Assembly (NCBI GenBank): GCA_006384855.1 | Contig: VCJN01000292.1 | Location: forward strand, 62,001 to 126,000 | From: Tetraselmis striata | Lineage: Eukaryota; Chlorophyta; Chlorodendrophyceae; Chlorodendrales; Chlorodendraceae | Reading direction: 5' to 3' | DNA: 64,000 nt | Part shown: positions 10,387 to 23,549 of the stretch, in pieces | How positions within the stretch are numbered: position 1 is the first letter of the stretch | Layout: each line of letters starts with the position of its first letter | Program-made: the position numbers and the translations under genes | Notes under the pieces: generated by a model | Seen by the model: only the letters and a program-made list of their open reading frames with translations | Database searches by the model: none | Told to the model about the DNA's origin: nothing

Positions 10387-13300
10387 CGGGAGGGGGGAGG
10401 GGGGTTCAACTTCGTGGCTGTAAACGCCAGTGTCTGAGGTGTATATCGACTTTCCTGCCGGTGACCCTGACCCGAGAAAGACCAGGGAGTCCCGCAGAGT
10501 GTCTGGGCGCTGTCGGGTTGTGGGGCGAGACACACCCCGTGTATACCTCCTGTGACCCTGAGGTGAGGGAGGCCCCCGGCTGCAGGCAACGGAGCAGGAG
10601 CACTTTCTGCGGCAGGTAGAGAACGGCAACTGGAAGCACGAGAAGGCGACCGTCTTCAACTCGACGCGCGAAGTGCCGTGGTCCCTGGTACCCCCTCCCC
10701 TCTCCCTCCTTCCCTTCGTCTTCCCCCGCTCCCCTCAAGACCCGGGACAAGCGGCGCGCTCATGCAGCTAAAAGGTCTGCATATTCGCTGACTTGGCGGC
10801 CTGCGGGAACCTGTGGGCGCAGGACGATGGCAGCGGCGTGCAGCTGGAGGTGGCCAACGGCAGGGACGCCACAAACCTGGTGGGGGCACGCCAACGGCCC
10901 CTCAGAGCACCGTCCACCGCATACGCGCACAGCTGCGTCACACATTGGTATATTTATATATTAAACCTCCGCCTATGGACAGTCTCCCCCTCTTAATGAG
11001 GGGGTAGAAACACAACGACACATGGCAAACCCAAAGCGTGCCCACACGAGAGAGAGAGAGAGAGGAGCACTCGGTAATAGGTGGTTCCCGGGCAGCACCG
11101 CGCCCCCAACACGCACACACGGCTGAGTCCCCCTTGTGCGCGCATGCTGGGTACTCATTTGCGATCCGGTGGGCCCATTGCGCGCTCGAAGCCGGCTAAT
11201 GCGGTCCACAAATAATATGTGAGAGCATCGGGCCAACACCGCGCTTGCACAGACAGCGACACACAGCAGAGTCGGTGTACGTCGACACCTGAATGGCGTG
11301 TTTACTGTGCTATTCGTGTTTACTATCTACATTGTTATTGGCGAGCCCCCCGGGGTGTGCGGGGGTACCCGGGTCTGCTGATGGCAAACGCGGGCCCGGA
11401 GCCGGTCCGCTGCCGCTGGGCGCGGCAATGGCCGGCAACGATGCGGGACGGCGCTCACCACAGAGTCATCATCCAACTTTTGATCCGGACCGCAAGTACG
11501 CGAGGATAACAGCACCAGCGTGAATTGTGCAGCGGCTCCCGGTGTCCGTCCGCAGGTCTGAATTGTTTCGATCGCAGATCTGCCCTTAGAATCACGGAGA
11601 AGCGATGCGTTTATTACGTCGTCACGGAATGTCTTGAAGTCGGCAACGCACACCGCATTCCCCAACAGATTATTATAGCAGGACATTGCCATATGTACCT
11701 TCACGTGGAGAGAGGTACTCCCCGCATGCGTCCGCAATGGGCCATCACATGACTTCTTTGCGAACCGGGCCATAGCCCCCATGCACCCCTGTCCGTACAG
11801 TATGCATGCATCGGGGCTTTGTGATGCCCTCAAGCACCCCCTGGGCCGTTGTGCCGGGCGCGTTCAACCATACCATGCCATACCATATGCATGCATGTAA
11901 CGGCAGCTTCGCTGCTCAGCCATCCGACATCCTCCGACACCCCTTGTCCCCCCTCCATCCCGGGCTTCCCCTGTTGTTTGTCACGCACGCAGGCGCACGA
12001 CCTCACCACCATCTACGACCAGTATCAGCAAGCCGGTAAGACGCTCTTCCAGCACGCATCGGACCACATCCAGTGCGCCCCCCCCCCCCCCCCCCCCTCC
12101 CCTCTCCCCTCCACACACACGCAAACTCTAAGTGCAAAGAGAAACCGCCCTGGGTTATCAGCCACCGAGCAGAGGCGCCCAAGGGGGGGGGGGGGGGGGG
12201 CTGCAGGCGCAGAGGAGGGGGGGGGGAGGGGGGGGGGGGGGGGGGGGCGGAGCCTTCCACAGTGCATCACGAAGACAACACATACTCTTCAATTGACGCC
12301 ACAACGCAAAAGACGCCGACACGGCGCTCCCCAGTTCATGCCACTCTCGCGGAGGTCGTCTACGCGAAACAGCCACACGGTGCCCAGGATCGAAACACGT
12401 TACGACGAAGTTCCATGGCTGTTTGTGGTGGTCGTATGTGGCTGGTTGTCTTACGGCCGGACTTGCGGACCCTGCATTGGTCCTGCATCGGTCGGCTAGG
12501 CCCGTTGTATGTCGTATTTTGAAGGCTATTCCGAAGTATGGCACCGACCAAAATGTCGAAGAGCGTGTACGGAGAATTTGGTCCCCGCAAAGGCGATGAC
12601 AACATGAAGCTGACTTACACCTTGCTGATTTGCTACTCTCCACCGCAAACGCCGAGTTGCTCTTATAATAGGGGCCTATGGGGCCCGCCTAGGCAGCGCG
12701 TGGCGCCTTCCTATCCCGTGATTGTCGGCCGATGCCTCCGCTGCGAATACATGGGATGGGGCGCCGTGCCGCGCGAGGCAATGGGGTTTAGGGTTTTAGG
12801 GTTTGCCTGTTGACGGATGGGTGTTGGTGGATGCCCCTCCGCGCTCTCCTGCAGGGGGATGCGCTCGCTAGGGATCCGGCGTACGGAGCGCGTGCTGCCC
12901 GTCGGCACGGCGGTGACGGCGGTGGGCGAGCTCGCGGAGGCCGTGCCGCGCCCCGGCGGCGGCCTCGCGCTCGTGCTGCGCCGCCCCAGCCGCGGTGGCC
13001 CCTTCTACCTCACCACCAAGAGCCTGCCGGAGCTGGTGGAGTCGCTCAGCACCCTCTCGCGCCTCTGCCGGGTGCGTTCCTACACGCTCAGCAGCCCCTT
13101 CCCCCTGATGGGCGGCTGCCCTGTAGGGTATTCTTCGGGCGGTGTAGACCCCATGAACCCTTCACATGTTGACATAGACCTGCGGAGCTTTTTTTCCCGC
13201 AAACCCCATAATGTACGGATTACTCATTTAAAATACGTTGATGAGGCAATCCAGCGACCCACGAAGACCCTAGGTTGTCCCCTAGGGTTTTAGTGTTTAG

Positions 13301-13675
13301 TGCTAATGCTGCGCCAACATTTCCATGGAAACCCAAAACCCTAGATATGAAAAAGGCGGACTCCATAACCCCCCCCCCCCCCCCCCCCTTCTCTCCCAAC
13401 TTGTGTTTCACACACGTCTACCACAACAGCCGCCACCACCATCGATAGCCGCGCCGCTCACCGTGGTTGACGACCCCTTGCGCCGTTACAGTACCTGGCA
13501 TGGGGGTTTGGCGCCAACCGGCGTGGCGTTGCTGCTGCACCACGTCACCTCGCACCTGCTGGAGGAACGCCGCCGCCGCAAGCTGCGGTGAGCCGCCTCC
13601 CCTCCCCCCTTCCCTTCCCCATCCGCCACACCCCAAACCAGATTTGCGCCACCAGCATGGTCGAGTGTACAGTTG

Positions 13676-13729
<54 letters not shown>

Positions 13730-13763
13730 CATAATATGCCTCTCTCTCTCTCTCCATATATAT

Positions 13764-13814
<51 letters not shown>

Positions 13815-14435
13815 TATGTATATCTAGGGATACATATGCATATATATTTTTATATGTATATGTATATCAAGGCATACATAAATAGAGGCACATATAGACA
13901 GACATATATGGCATATATGGCGTATATCTAGCCGGTACTTATAGAACTGTTTCTGACCCCCTCACAAAGAAGGGAAGCTGAATTTATCTCAAGTTATCGG
14001 AATACATCGCGGATGCACGGAACCTCCGCCTCTATAGCGCGACACAAGTCATTAGTTTTGCGACCCGCACCGAGCCACGTCACGTGCCGCGGTGCTGATC
14101 GCTGCCGCCCCCCCCCGCGATGTCATTCCCGCGGGCGTTTGCCTGAGACCCCTTGATAGGCTGCTCGCGGGACCAATCGTAGCCCCATCATGCGTTTCAA
14201 CCCCCCCCCCCCCCCTCCTCCCACCCCCTCCGCTTCGCTGCTTGTGCAGCGCCCGGGTGCAGGAGCGGAGGCACATCCAGCCGGCGGCGCTGATGGAGGA
14301 CGAGCGCCAGGACGGCGAGGGCGGCGCGGACGGGGAGGAGGCGGTGCAGCGCGACCGGGAGGCCAACATCTGCGTGGTCTGCCTGGTGCGGAAGCCACAC
14401 AGCCATGTCGGCCGGGGGAGGATGGGCAGCCCCCA

Positions 14436-14468
<33 letters not shown>

Positions 14469-15116
14469 TCCTCCTCTTGTCCTATCACTTATGCCATATC
14501 ACATTTAAAGCGGCACATGATGTCAACACAGTGAGTAGCCAGCCGCCAGGTGATGCGTGTGCACTCTGTTGTCCACACTGCGCATCAGCGTTCTGATCAA
14601 ATACACGCACTCTTCGAAAATGCCAGACGACACGGGTGCTGGCGCATCATTCCATGAATGCCCATCCCGCAATATAGATAAGCCTCAGATCCGGCTCGCG
14701 AGCAAGCTATGGGAGCCTCTCGGTGTCGGCCCGCTATCGTTTCGTCTGGATTTGGCCTCTGACGGGTCGGGAAGGTTGACTTTCGCCGTGTTTCTCTTAC
14801 CACGTTGGCATCTGTGGTTATACTACAAGTGTGTGTACGCCCCCTTGGGCTGCGAGAGAATGCAACGCGACTTTTTGGCATCGGCGCGTCGGCAGCTGTT
14901 GCAGTGGGAAGAGTGGACACGTTCCTTGGTAAATGACCAGGCTTGACCCCCCCCTTCCCCCCGTGCGCTTCTCCACCGCCCTCCCAGGAGCGGCCGCTGG
15001 ATGCGGTCTTCGCCAAGTGCGGCCACATGTGCTGCTGCATCGACTGCGCATCGCGGCTCAACCAGTGCCCCGTGTGCCGGCGCCACACCGACGTCATCCG
15101 CGTGTTCCTGCCGTAG
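9517..15116 (+). CDS. SP1: SP1/MUL1-type RING E3 ubiquitin ligase of the organelle outer membrane
   Basis: The exons read as 9517-9650, 9685-9755, 10191-10303, 10586-10687, 10823-10879, 11993-12035, 12855-13071, 13430-13587, 14250-14385 and 14988-15116. The order matches plant SP1 and animal MUL1. It begins with an N-terminal membrane segment (SSCVVAGALMAV). The intermembrane BAM/GIDE region has VIAVTGRVFCANPIKCE, NSTREVPWSL, RRTERVLPVG and GGPFYLTTKSL. A second membrane segment precedes a basic stretch (LLEERRRRKLR). The C-terminal C3HC4 RING shows ICVVC, CGHMCCCIDC and CPVCRR. Known family members ubiquitinate outer-envelope proteins; plant SP1 acts on TOC import components. Exons 3-6 and 7-10 join in phase, but the 1/2, 2/3 and 6/7 junctions disagree by one base. 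Exon 7 begins with a run of four Gs, where two or five would fit. Sequencing error, a missed micro-exon or a damaged copy are all possible. The family call is very secure; the exact N-terminal exons are not. Confidence 0.88.
10341..10385. repeat. (GT)n microsatellite in SP1 intron 3
   Basis: A perfect GT array of 45 nt lies between the exons ending at 10303 and starting at 10586. On the sense strand it is a GU repeat. Confidence 0.95.
13679..13807. repeat. Compound (GT)n-(CT)n-(CA)n-(TA)n microsatellite in SP1 intron 8
   Basis: A GT array (13679-13726) is followed by a CT run, a short CA run and a long TA array ending about 13807. It lies in the intron between exons 13430-13587 and 14250-14385. 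Confidence 0.95.
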
Positions 15117-15175
15117 CAGCCGCCATCCGATCCCCCGGGAGCGGCGGCATGGCGCAACGCCCGTCGACCCAACCA

Positions 15176-15180
15176 TGTAA
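15176..15180 (+). promoter_or_regulatory. Candidate TGTAA polyadenylation signal of SP1
   Basis: TGTAA starts 60 nt after the SP1 stop. In chlorophytes TGTAA replaces AATAAA and usually sits shortly before the cleavage site. The pentamer is short, so chance occurrence cannot be excluded. Confidence 0.45.
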
Positions 15181-15650
15181 ACTAGTGTACAAACCGCTGC
15201 ATTAGATGCATAGCGTGGCATCTGGTGGCTCTATCCCGCCGGAGGTCAAGGAGCTGCTCGAAGATGTGCCGCCCAAGAGATTGGAAATCTTAGAAACCGG
15301 GTGCACCTTGCTCCCGGGCAAATGTGAAATTTCTCACACCTCCATTCCCAGCAGTTGAAGCCACACACGCCAGCAGCCTCACGGGCCGGCTACATGAACC
15401 CGCGTAGGGTCGGCTGCGCCCGTTGACTGGTACTGACGATGAAACTTCTATACTGTGCCACAAAAGAACACTCTATTTATAATATGTCCCTACTTCGCTA
15501 GATGCAGCTTGTGGGGGGGGGGGGGGGGGGACCTGGCCTTTAAAGGGCTGCATGCTACGGGCAATGCGCAGGCAACCGACCGTATGCGGGCTCATACAGC
15601 CGGGCCGTGAGACAGGTGGCCTGCTCAGTTTTGACAAAGTAGCATTACTC

Positions 15651-15925
15651 GAATGGGCCGACGCCCAAACGGGTAGGACGGACCTTTCGTGGTCAGTGCC
15701 GGGTATATTTCTTTGGCAGTGTTTTAGACGGTGATCCAACAGTGTTGGAAATTCCGTCACTGGCGTCCAATTAGTCTTGCGGAATGCTTCGGCAATTTGC
15801 TTGACGACTATAACGGAGCGTCGCCTACCGAGGGCTTTCCGTAACTGAATCGCTGTTTAAACGGCCGTCGTAGAGACAACGCTGTAAGGGTTTCACTGCC
15901 AGTCCTGTCAAGGGGGCAGAAAAAT
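15651..15925 (+). repeat. Dispersed repeat R1, copy 2
   Basis: Clearly similar to 20916-21190 in the same orientation. Shared words include TTTTAGACGGTGATCC, AGTGTTGGAAATTCCGTC, ATGCTTCGGCAATTTGCTTG and AAGGGTTTCACTG, in the same order and spacing. No coding capacity or terminal repeats were recognised. Confidence 0.75.
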
Positions 15926-16599
15926 AAAGCATGAAATGAGTTTAAAGAAATTTCAATTTCAAGCTGAAGGCCGGAAACGGAACCGCGCAATGCTGCGACA
16001 TGTCAGCTGCCCCGACTTCATGAATCAACCCGCAAAGGGTCGGCGAGTGTCCACCCATTGGGGGCAAGCAGATGAGCACACTGCAGGCAGCAGCAAAAAA
16101 GGCATTGACAGTGCGAATCGTGGCGATATATGTTAAAAAGTCGAGCTTCCGGCGTAGCCATGGTTGCAAGTCCGTAATGTGCGTCGTCGCCACGTCGTTC
16201 GATGTCAGGCAGGGCGCCACCTTCTCATGCACAACACAGATCCGGAACGGCGCCGGAGACTGCGTTCAAAGATGACATCGGTGCGGCAGTGTCGAGAGCG
16301 GATGTTGTGGCCATAATAATTCAATTTCAAAATGTTCGTCATTCGAACGCAAAATCGATTTCGGAATCGCCGTGCTGCGGGAGCGGCTCGGCCACGGCGA
16401 GACGGGCCGAGCTCTGCCAGGGCGCTCAAAATAGTCGACAATAGGGTCCGTGGGGCGGCCAGCTAGCAAGCCAGCTCGGGGGCCGAGCCTGGGCTGCTAC
16501 GCTACCACATCATCGTCCTCCCGCATCGACGTAATAGGCAGCCGCTCTGGTGTCGGAAGTCGCGGACTGCAGCACAACTCGATAACCACGTGTCGCCGG

Positions 16600-19500
16600 C
16601 TAGCGCAAGTGCGCCGGCAGGTTGCTGGTGTCGGGCACGTAGGTGATGGAGCGCCCGTAGGGTCCCTCCTGGGCTGTGTTGGCTTGCCGACCACGGCGGC
16701 CTCCGCCTTGGATGGCAATGCTCGCGGTGGGCGTGCCTCCCTGCGGCTGCGGCGGGGAGGGCTGCGGGGGGCGTGGGCGCCTGGGGCCCTGGTACTCGTG
16801 CTCCACCTCCTTGTACTCGTAGTTGCACGCCACGACGAGGTAGAACATCGTGTTGACCGCCATCGCGCCTGCGCCGCCATTCAGCACGCCCGTGGCGGTG
16901 AGCGTCGGCTGTGTGTAAGGCAGAAACAGTGCGAGCTTCGCGTGCCGGTTTACACTCGTTTGTGCGGATATGGGTGCTTCATGGTATTCTCGACTGTTTC
17001 ATTGGACCGAGACACAGCCATCCGGTGCATAACGTCGAAGTTGGAGGCGCTGGCGGATGTCTAGACATGGCACGGGTTACTGGCGACAGGTCAAGAGCGA
17101 GCGGCGGGCAGATGTCGGATAGATCAAGCGCAATGCGCACATGTTGCATGCGCATGGTTGCGAAAGGGATTATTTACCAGTCATTACCGCAGCAGGTGCC
17201 GTAACCAGCACTCCGCGGGTTTGTAATATAGAAACGTACGTATACACACACTTGTATATATACGTATATACTCCCTTGGTTTCAGGTTTATATCTCTTTT
17301 CAACCTTTCAAAATTGCTTTTAGTTCTACTTTTAGTGCGCATATGTTAAATATCTGATGCAAGAGAACTACCTTGTACGTATATGCTGGTATACATATAT
17401 ACATTTACAAATATAATTATTGTTGTATTCAATCCCCCCTCCGTGCTGCGAAAAGAGAAAAAAAGTCGCATTGTTATGGATTTCAAAATATTCACGAAGA
17501 TTATATACCAAAACCTCTCATGACGTGATTATTCGACACACGTAACCGTTCTGGTGGCTCGCGAGCCCACTTATTAAATGCTGCGGTAAACGAGGATTTG
17601 TATCGGCTTTGTATATACAGGGGCCGCGCGGACCTGCCAGCAGGAGGAAGTACTTGTCGAGGTGGCCGTAGTTTATGTCGCGAGGCAGCCAGCCGCCCCG
17701 GCCGTGCTCGGCGGTGACGTACTGGATGACCCAGATGAAGAACGCCGCGCTGTAGGAGCCCAGGCACTCGGTGAGCAGCTGCAGCGCCATCGAGCAGCTG
17801 CGCATCACGTCTGGCGCCACGCGAGGGCACGCCGCGCGGGTGTCAGCAGCCGCAGCAGCAGCAACGCAGCAGCCTTGAATGTTGCAAGTTGTCCATGAAC
17901 TCTGGCCATGCCCCGCACAATACAATCAAGTGGAGCAAACCACCGAGAGAGAGAGGAGAAAGAGAGAATATGGTGGAACCTCGTGAGCCATGCGGCGGCA
18001 TGTTGGGGCACTTCTGGCATGGGTGTGCCATGTGTTGGGTGCACCCCCTCTCCTCGGGGGATGGGTTTGTGCCCGACGAGTAACTGAATCCATACATACC
18101 TGCAACTGGTTAATTAATACCCCCGATACGCACTTCTGTTACTGAGTGCTTGGTATATTAGCGACCCCCCAAAAATTGGCCAACATGTGTCGACTTGGGG
18201 CGACAACCCCCGACTGCCGGTGCGTTTTGAGAGGCGCCGGTTCAGGGCTCGATAAAGCACCTCAAACCTCTCGGTTTGTAGAGGAGGGTTTGGAGTCACC
18301 GGTTGAAGTTCACCGGTAAGACGTTCACAAGGTCGCCAGTTGTTAACCACACTGATCGATAACCCGTTATTGATGCTGATAATTCACCCCCTTCGCTGGA
18401 ACGCGAGCCGCAGCGACACCGCCAGACGGTGGACGCAACGAAACCTGACTCGCAGTTGCGCGCCATCAATCGGATTTGATACACGAAAAGTGGAAGTATG
18501 GTACTCCTTACCCCTAGACTAGGGCCGGCACCTTGTAGAACCCAGGCACGTGCCATCGTAGGTCAGACCTCACAGGCCAATTTGAGCATCGCATCATTTG
18601 TAGCAGCCGAGGCGACATTCGCCTCAATAAAAACACAACGCTTCGCACACGGCAGCATTACAACGCACATTTACTCGGTAGTCTCAGGCACACATTGTAC
18701 TCGTACTAACTCGTAGTACATCGTACTCACATTTGTCACACATTCGACCCTCCCCCCTCCAAAAATGAGGCCTACGCGCAACCATGATTGCTTGCCCGCG
18801 ATCAAGGGCGGCGGGCATCGCACCCGGCGCTTGGTTGTAGAAAAACTCCAGCTGGCCGATGGAGGTGAACACCTCGCTCAGCCCGACGAGCACGTACTGC
18901 GGCGTCTGGTACCAGATCATCATGGCGACCGGCCCCTTGTCGCCCGCCACGAAGTCGCCCGCCTCCACGTAGCCCAGGCGCAGGCGCTCCACGTACGCGG
19001 CGGCCAGCATGGACAGCATGGCGATGACCTGCCCCCAGCCGATGCGCTGCAGCATGCTGATCCGGAGGCCGCACGCGCGCAGCGCGGGGATGAACAGCTT
19101 GTCGTACACCGGCACGAGCACGATGATGGCGACCGTGTTGAAGGTGGACAGGCTGGCGGCGGGGATGGTGATGCGGCCGCCAAACACCTGCGCCATCGGG
19201 TGAGGGAGAGGGTTGATACAGAGGGCTGGGCAGCAGTGAGGTGCTCAATGAGCGTTGCGGTTTCCGTTGAGCTCTGCCGTGCGCCTTTTCGGAGGCCAGA
19301 GGGCTGGGCGAAGATCGGCGGACCTCGTTCAACTGATTTCAGGGTTAGGGTTAGGGCTATAGTTAGGGTTCATTTTAGGGTATTGTTTACGGTCAGTTTT
19401 AGGGTTTAGGTTAGTTTTACGCGTCCTCAAGGTTTAGGGCCTTGGTTTAGGGCGGACCGATGGATGTAAACCCCTGGGATCTGAATACACGCATCCAAAA

Positions 19501-22500
19501 AATGCTGTCTCTCAATGTAGCATTAATTACATGACAGCACGAAGAAATGAATCCAAATACTATATAGGGCAGCTGGGCCTTCCCGCTGATATTGACTATA
19601 AATCCTGGATACACAGCACGAGTGGTCCGACGCGCCCAACTGCCACGGCCGACTTTCGCAAAGGTGTTGGGGCTTCGTGGCGGTGCAACCCATAGCAAGG
19701 TGCGACTCATTTGGGGAAAGGGAAGGGGGGGGGGGGGGGGGGGGGGGGCGCACCACACGGTCCATCATGGCGCCCTGCTGCACGAACAGGCTGCCCATCT
19801 GCATGTAGATGGACCTGCGTCGACATGGGGCGGCGCTCAGCTGTGGTTGCTGTGCGCCCGAATGGTAAATGATGATCCGTGTCATGGCGATGGCCCACAA
19901 CAAACACACCCTGGGAATGCATGCAATCGCGCGGGCAAAGATTGGGGGTACGCTGTTTTCGATGCCTTCAGGTTCCGGCGTGCCGACGCAACCATAACCA
20001 CCGGTACCATACAAACAGCCGATACAAACATTCGCTACCGTTCCGCAGTACGCCCATCTACATCTGGCAGGCAGTGCCGGTTCTTGTGCGCAGTATTGTT
20101 ATTATGCCGCACCGGCACCCGCAGCCACAGCATCGTCAGGGTGGTGCCCGCCCCCCACCCCCCCCCCCCCCCCCCGCCCCACGTATTGCGTTCTTAACGT
20201 TGCGAAATTGAATAATAATATAATGCCCTATACAGCATAACCGGTGATACTTGATAGTATAAATAAAGAGCGGTGAGAAGACGTTTTGACGAATAGTGTC
20301 CGGGGACGCGCATCAGGGCCACGCGCTTCGATCTCTTGCGTTGAGATTGGGAGGTGTCGCCGCGACCAACATCGGTAGTATATAAATTGGGAAGACTGCG
20401 GCGCCAGTAAGTACAACTTTCGGATATAAAAGACTTTCCAATAAATCGCATCCCGAATAAGTTAAACTAGTCAAAGCAGAATCCTGCGCTCGTGGCCGTG
20501 TGGCTCTGGGGAGCAGGGCCGGGGGTAGCGGGCAGGCGCACCAGTAGAAGATGGTGGTGAAGAAGATGGGCAGCATGCGCAGCACCAGCTTGACCTCCTG
20601 CACCTGCATCGGCGTGAAGGCCAGCACCGCATTGCGCAGCAGCCCGTGCTCCAGCTCCCCGCCGCCGCCCCTCTGTCCCATCAACAGCGCCCCGAGCGGG
20701 TCAGAGGTTTGCACGCTTGTCCTCCACGCCCCACATGCACTGTCGTGTATACATGCCCGCGCGCCAGGTGCCGAGTCGCTTATAATAACCCGTCTTATTA
20801 GCCACAGATGGAGCCGGAAACTATACAAAGGATGCGAACATTTGCTATAGTTTTGTCTACTTTTGACCCCTGGCAGTTCGGGATCGCTCCTTTTCGCAGT
20901 GTCCTTATTGCCGTGTCGAATGGGCCGACGAATGGGCCCAACGCCAGAATGGGTAGAGCAGATACACAGTGCCGGGTGGTTTGATGGCTTTAGGGTTTTA
21001 GACGGTGATCCTACAGTGTTGGAAATTCCGTCACTGGCCTCAAATTAGTCTTGCAGAATGCTTCGGCAATTTGCTTGTTGACTATGACGATCCAGGGGTT
21101 TCGGCAACTGGATCGCTGTCTAAATGGCCGTCGTGGAGACACTGCAAGGGTTTCACTGGTGCCAGTCCTGTCCCGGGGGCGAGAAAACAAATTGCCGTGT
21201 CGAAACCCGTACGTATGAACCAGTAGGCAAACAAGCACCGTTATATTCGCCACTGCAGCCGCAGTCTCGTACGGGGTTCGAAATTACCGTACATCGATGA
21301 CGTGGGGAAGCTCTGATGTGGATGCACAAGAGGCCGCAAGAATGTGTAGGACGGCGAGGGTAATGGATGCACGCGGGCCCGCAGGCCACCTTGTAATAAT
21401 GCGGTGCGTATGGATCGTCCACCCATCCACCCATCCATACGTACAGACATACACAACTCCGCACAACGACTCATATCTGTCCGTAAGCTGCCGTATGGAA
21501 TGTAAGGCGTGCGTGTTGGACCGTGCCATGCTTGTCAGCCGCGTGCGTATGATGGGGGAATGTGGCACTTTCACCCCAAAACAGTACGCCGTGTAAACTT
21601 TGGGCACTTGGCAGTGGAGAGATTGTGGGGGAGGGGGGGGGGGGGACCTGCTCCAGGATGGCGTTGTTGAGCCAGCGGAAGCTGCCCTGGCGCTTGAGCA
21701 CCCGGGGCGCCAGGCTCTCCACCGTCGACTGCGGCACGGGCGCAAAGTCCGGCGCGCCCTCCGCGCTGTAGGGGCTGCTGTAGCGCGGGACGCCACTGGC
21801 GTCCGCAATCGCGCCTTCCACTTCGTCCGAGGAGGCCTTGCGGTTGCGCAGCGCGGCGGCGACCACCTTGACGACGCGCGACAGCGGGCTGCAGCCATGA
21901 AAGAATGCGTGGACTCAGTTCCTTATATGAAAGAATGTGTGGCACATCAGCGGAGGTTTAGGGGGGGGGGGGGGGGGGGCGTTAAACGTCGATGCCTGCG
22001 GCTACCCTGGTTACCCTGGTTACCCAGGCTACCCTGCAGGTGGTCGGGCGGTCACCTCTGTGCCGGGAGGATGTGGGAGTACAGGCCGCTTCCGCACTGG
22101 AAAAAGATGACGGCGATGAGCATGGCGACCGCGGGGATGAGGAAGCCGATGGCCCACGAGATGTTCTCCTGCACGTACACGATCACCGTGCCCGCGAGCT
22201 GGGCGGCACCGCGCGGCGTTGGCACGGGGCGCGCTCAGCAAGCCTGTGCTTGCGAGTCACACGGGGGTGGTGGGAGGCGGTGGCGAGCAGACAAGCACGT
22301 GCCCATCGCCGCGGCCAAACATGGGCATGAGCACAAGCATGGGCACGGGCGTGGGCATTGCGGCCATGCTGCGGGGGGGGGGGGGGGGGGGCGGCCGACT
22401 CACGAAGGACCCGAGGTTGATGGAGAAGTAGAACCAGTTAAAGAACGACTTTTTGTGGATGGCGTCCTGCGAGACGGAAGGGGGGCATGGGGGGCGGGTG

Positions 22501-23510
22501 AGATGGCAGCCCCAAAAGAAGGCAGCTGGGTGGGGGAGGGTATACGAGATGGGGCGGGGGCACCTGCGGGTCGGACTCATCAAATTGGTCGGCTCCAAAG
22601 GCGCTGACGTTGGGCTTGATGCCGCCCGTCCCAAGCGCAATGGTGTACAGGGCGAAAAAGAGTGCCCCGGTCTGCAGCATGTTGGCCTCCTCTTGCCCCG
22701 GCGTCGGCGCGATGCCGGGCACCAGCACGCTGCACACCAGGAGCAGCAGACCCTGGCCACGGCAGGGGCGGCGTCAGGCAGGGTGAGGATGGCTTCCGCG
22801 AGACCGCTGCCTCCGTGTGCGCTGGGACTGGTTGCGCTCGCCAGGGGGCCGGGGCGGGGCTCACCGCAAGGTAGATGTAGGAGAAGAACAGGATGGTTTT
22901 GTAGCGGCCCCACAGCGAGTCCGCCAGCCACGCGCCCAGGAGGGGGGTGAGGTAGCACGTGCCCTCGAAGAAGATGACCTGCGAGGCGCAGCGCGCACGC
23001 TCAGCGGATTCGATGAACTCCGCCCGGGCAGCTGCTGGGGCGAGAGGCGCAGGAGGGGAGGGGGGGGGGGGGGGGGGCTTACTTGAGCGGCTGCATTGGA
23101 GGAGCCGAAGCCCATGACACGTGTCAGGTAGATGACGAGGTTAGTAGACAATCTACCCGGGGGGGGGGGGGGGGCACGGGCAGCAGTATCAATGCGTTGC
23201 ACGGTGGGTGGGGGGGGGGGGGGGGGGGGCAAACTGGAGAGCGGGAATGTAGTGAAGAGCCCCCCCCCCCCCCCCCCCCACCCACCCCCCCCCCCGGCAC
23301 ACACACACACACACCTGTGTGGATACCTGCCAGGATGTCAATAGACTGCAACAATCGATGCCAACATGGCGAAATAGCTCCTGCTGACTACGGATGTATT
23401 GCGTAATGGCATTTGGGCTATGTGTGTGCCCCCTTTACTACTCAGGATTCTCGGCAGGCCATGTAACAATAAGACCACGCACACATGCCCGCGCACATGT
23501 AATGATATAT

Positions 23511-23549
<39 letters not shown>

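Larger units (their letters stand above)
15117..16599. other. Intergenic between convergent SP1 and POT genes; repeat R1
   Basis: No gene is seen. The stretch holds the SP1 poly(A) candidate, a G run near 15514-15530 and a copy of repeat R1 (15540-15925). The 3' end of the minus-strand POT gene lies at the right edge. Reading frames at 15936-16444 have no recognisable domain. Confidence 0.5.

Noticed and set aside
18802-19332. Alternative minus-strand frames over POT exon 10
   Set aside because: High GC keeps other frames open; the POT frame alone matches the family and joins in phase.
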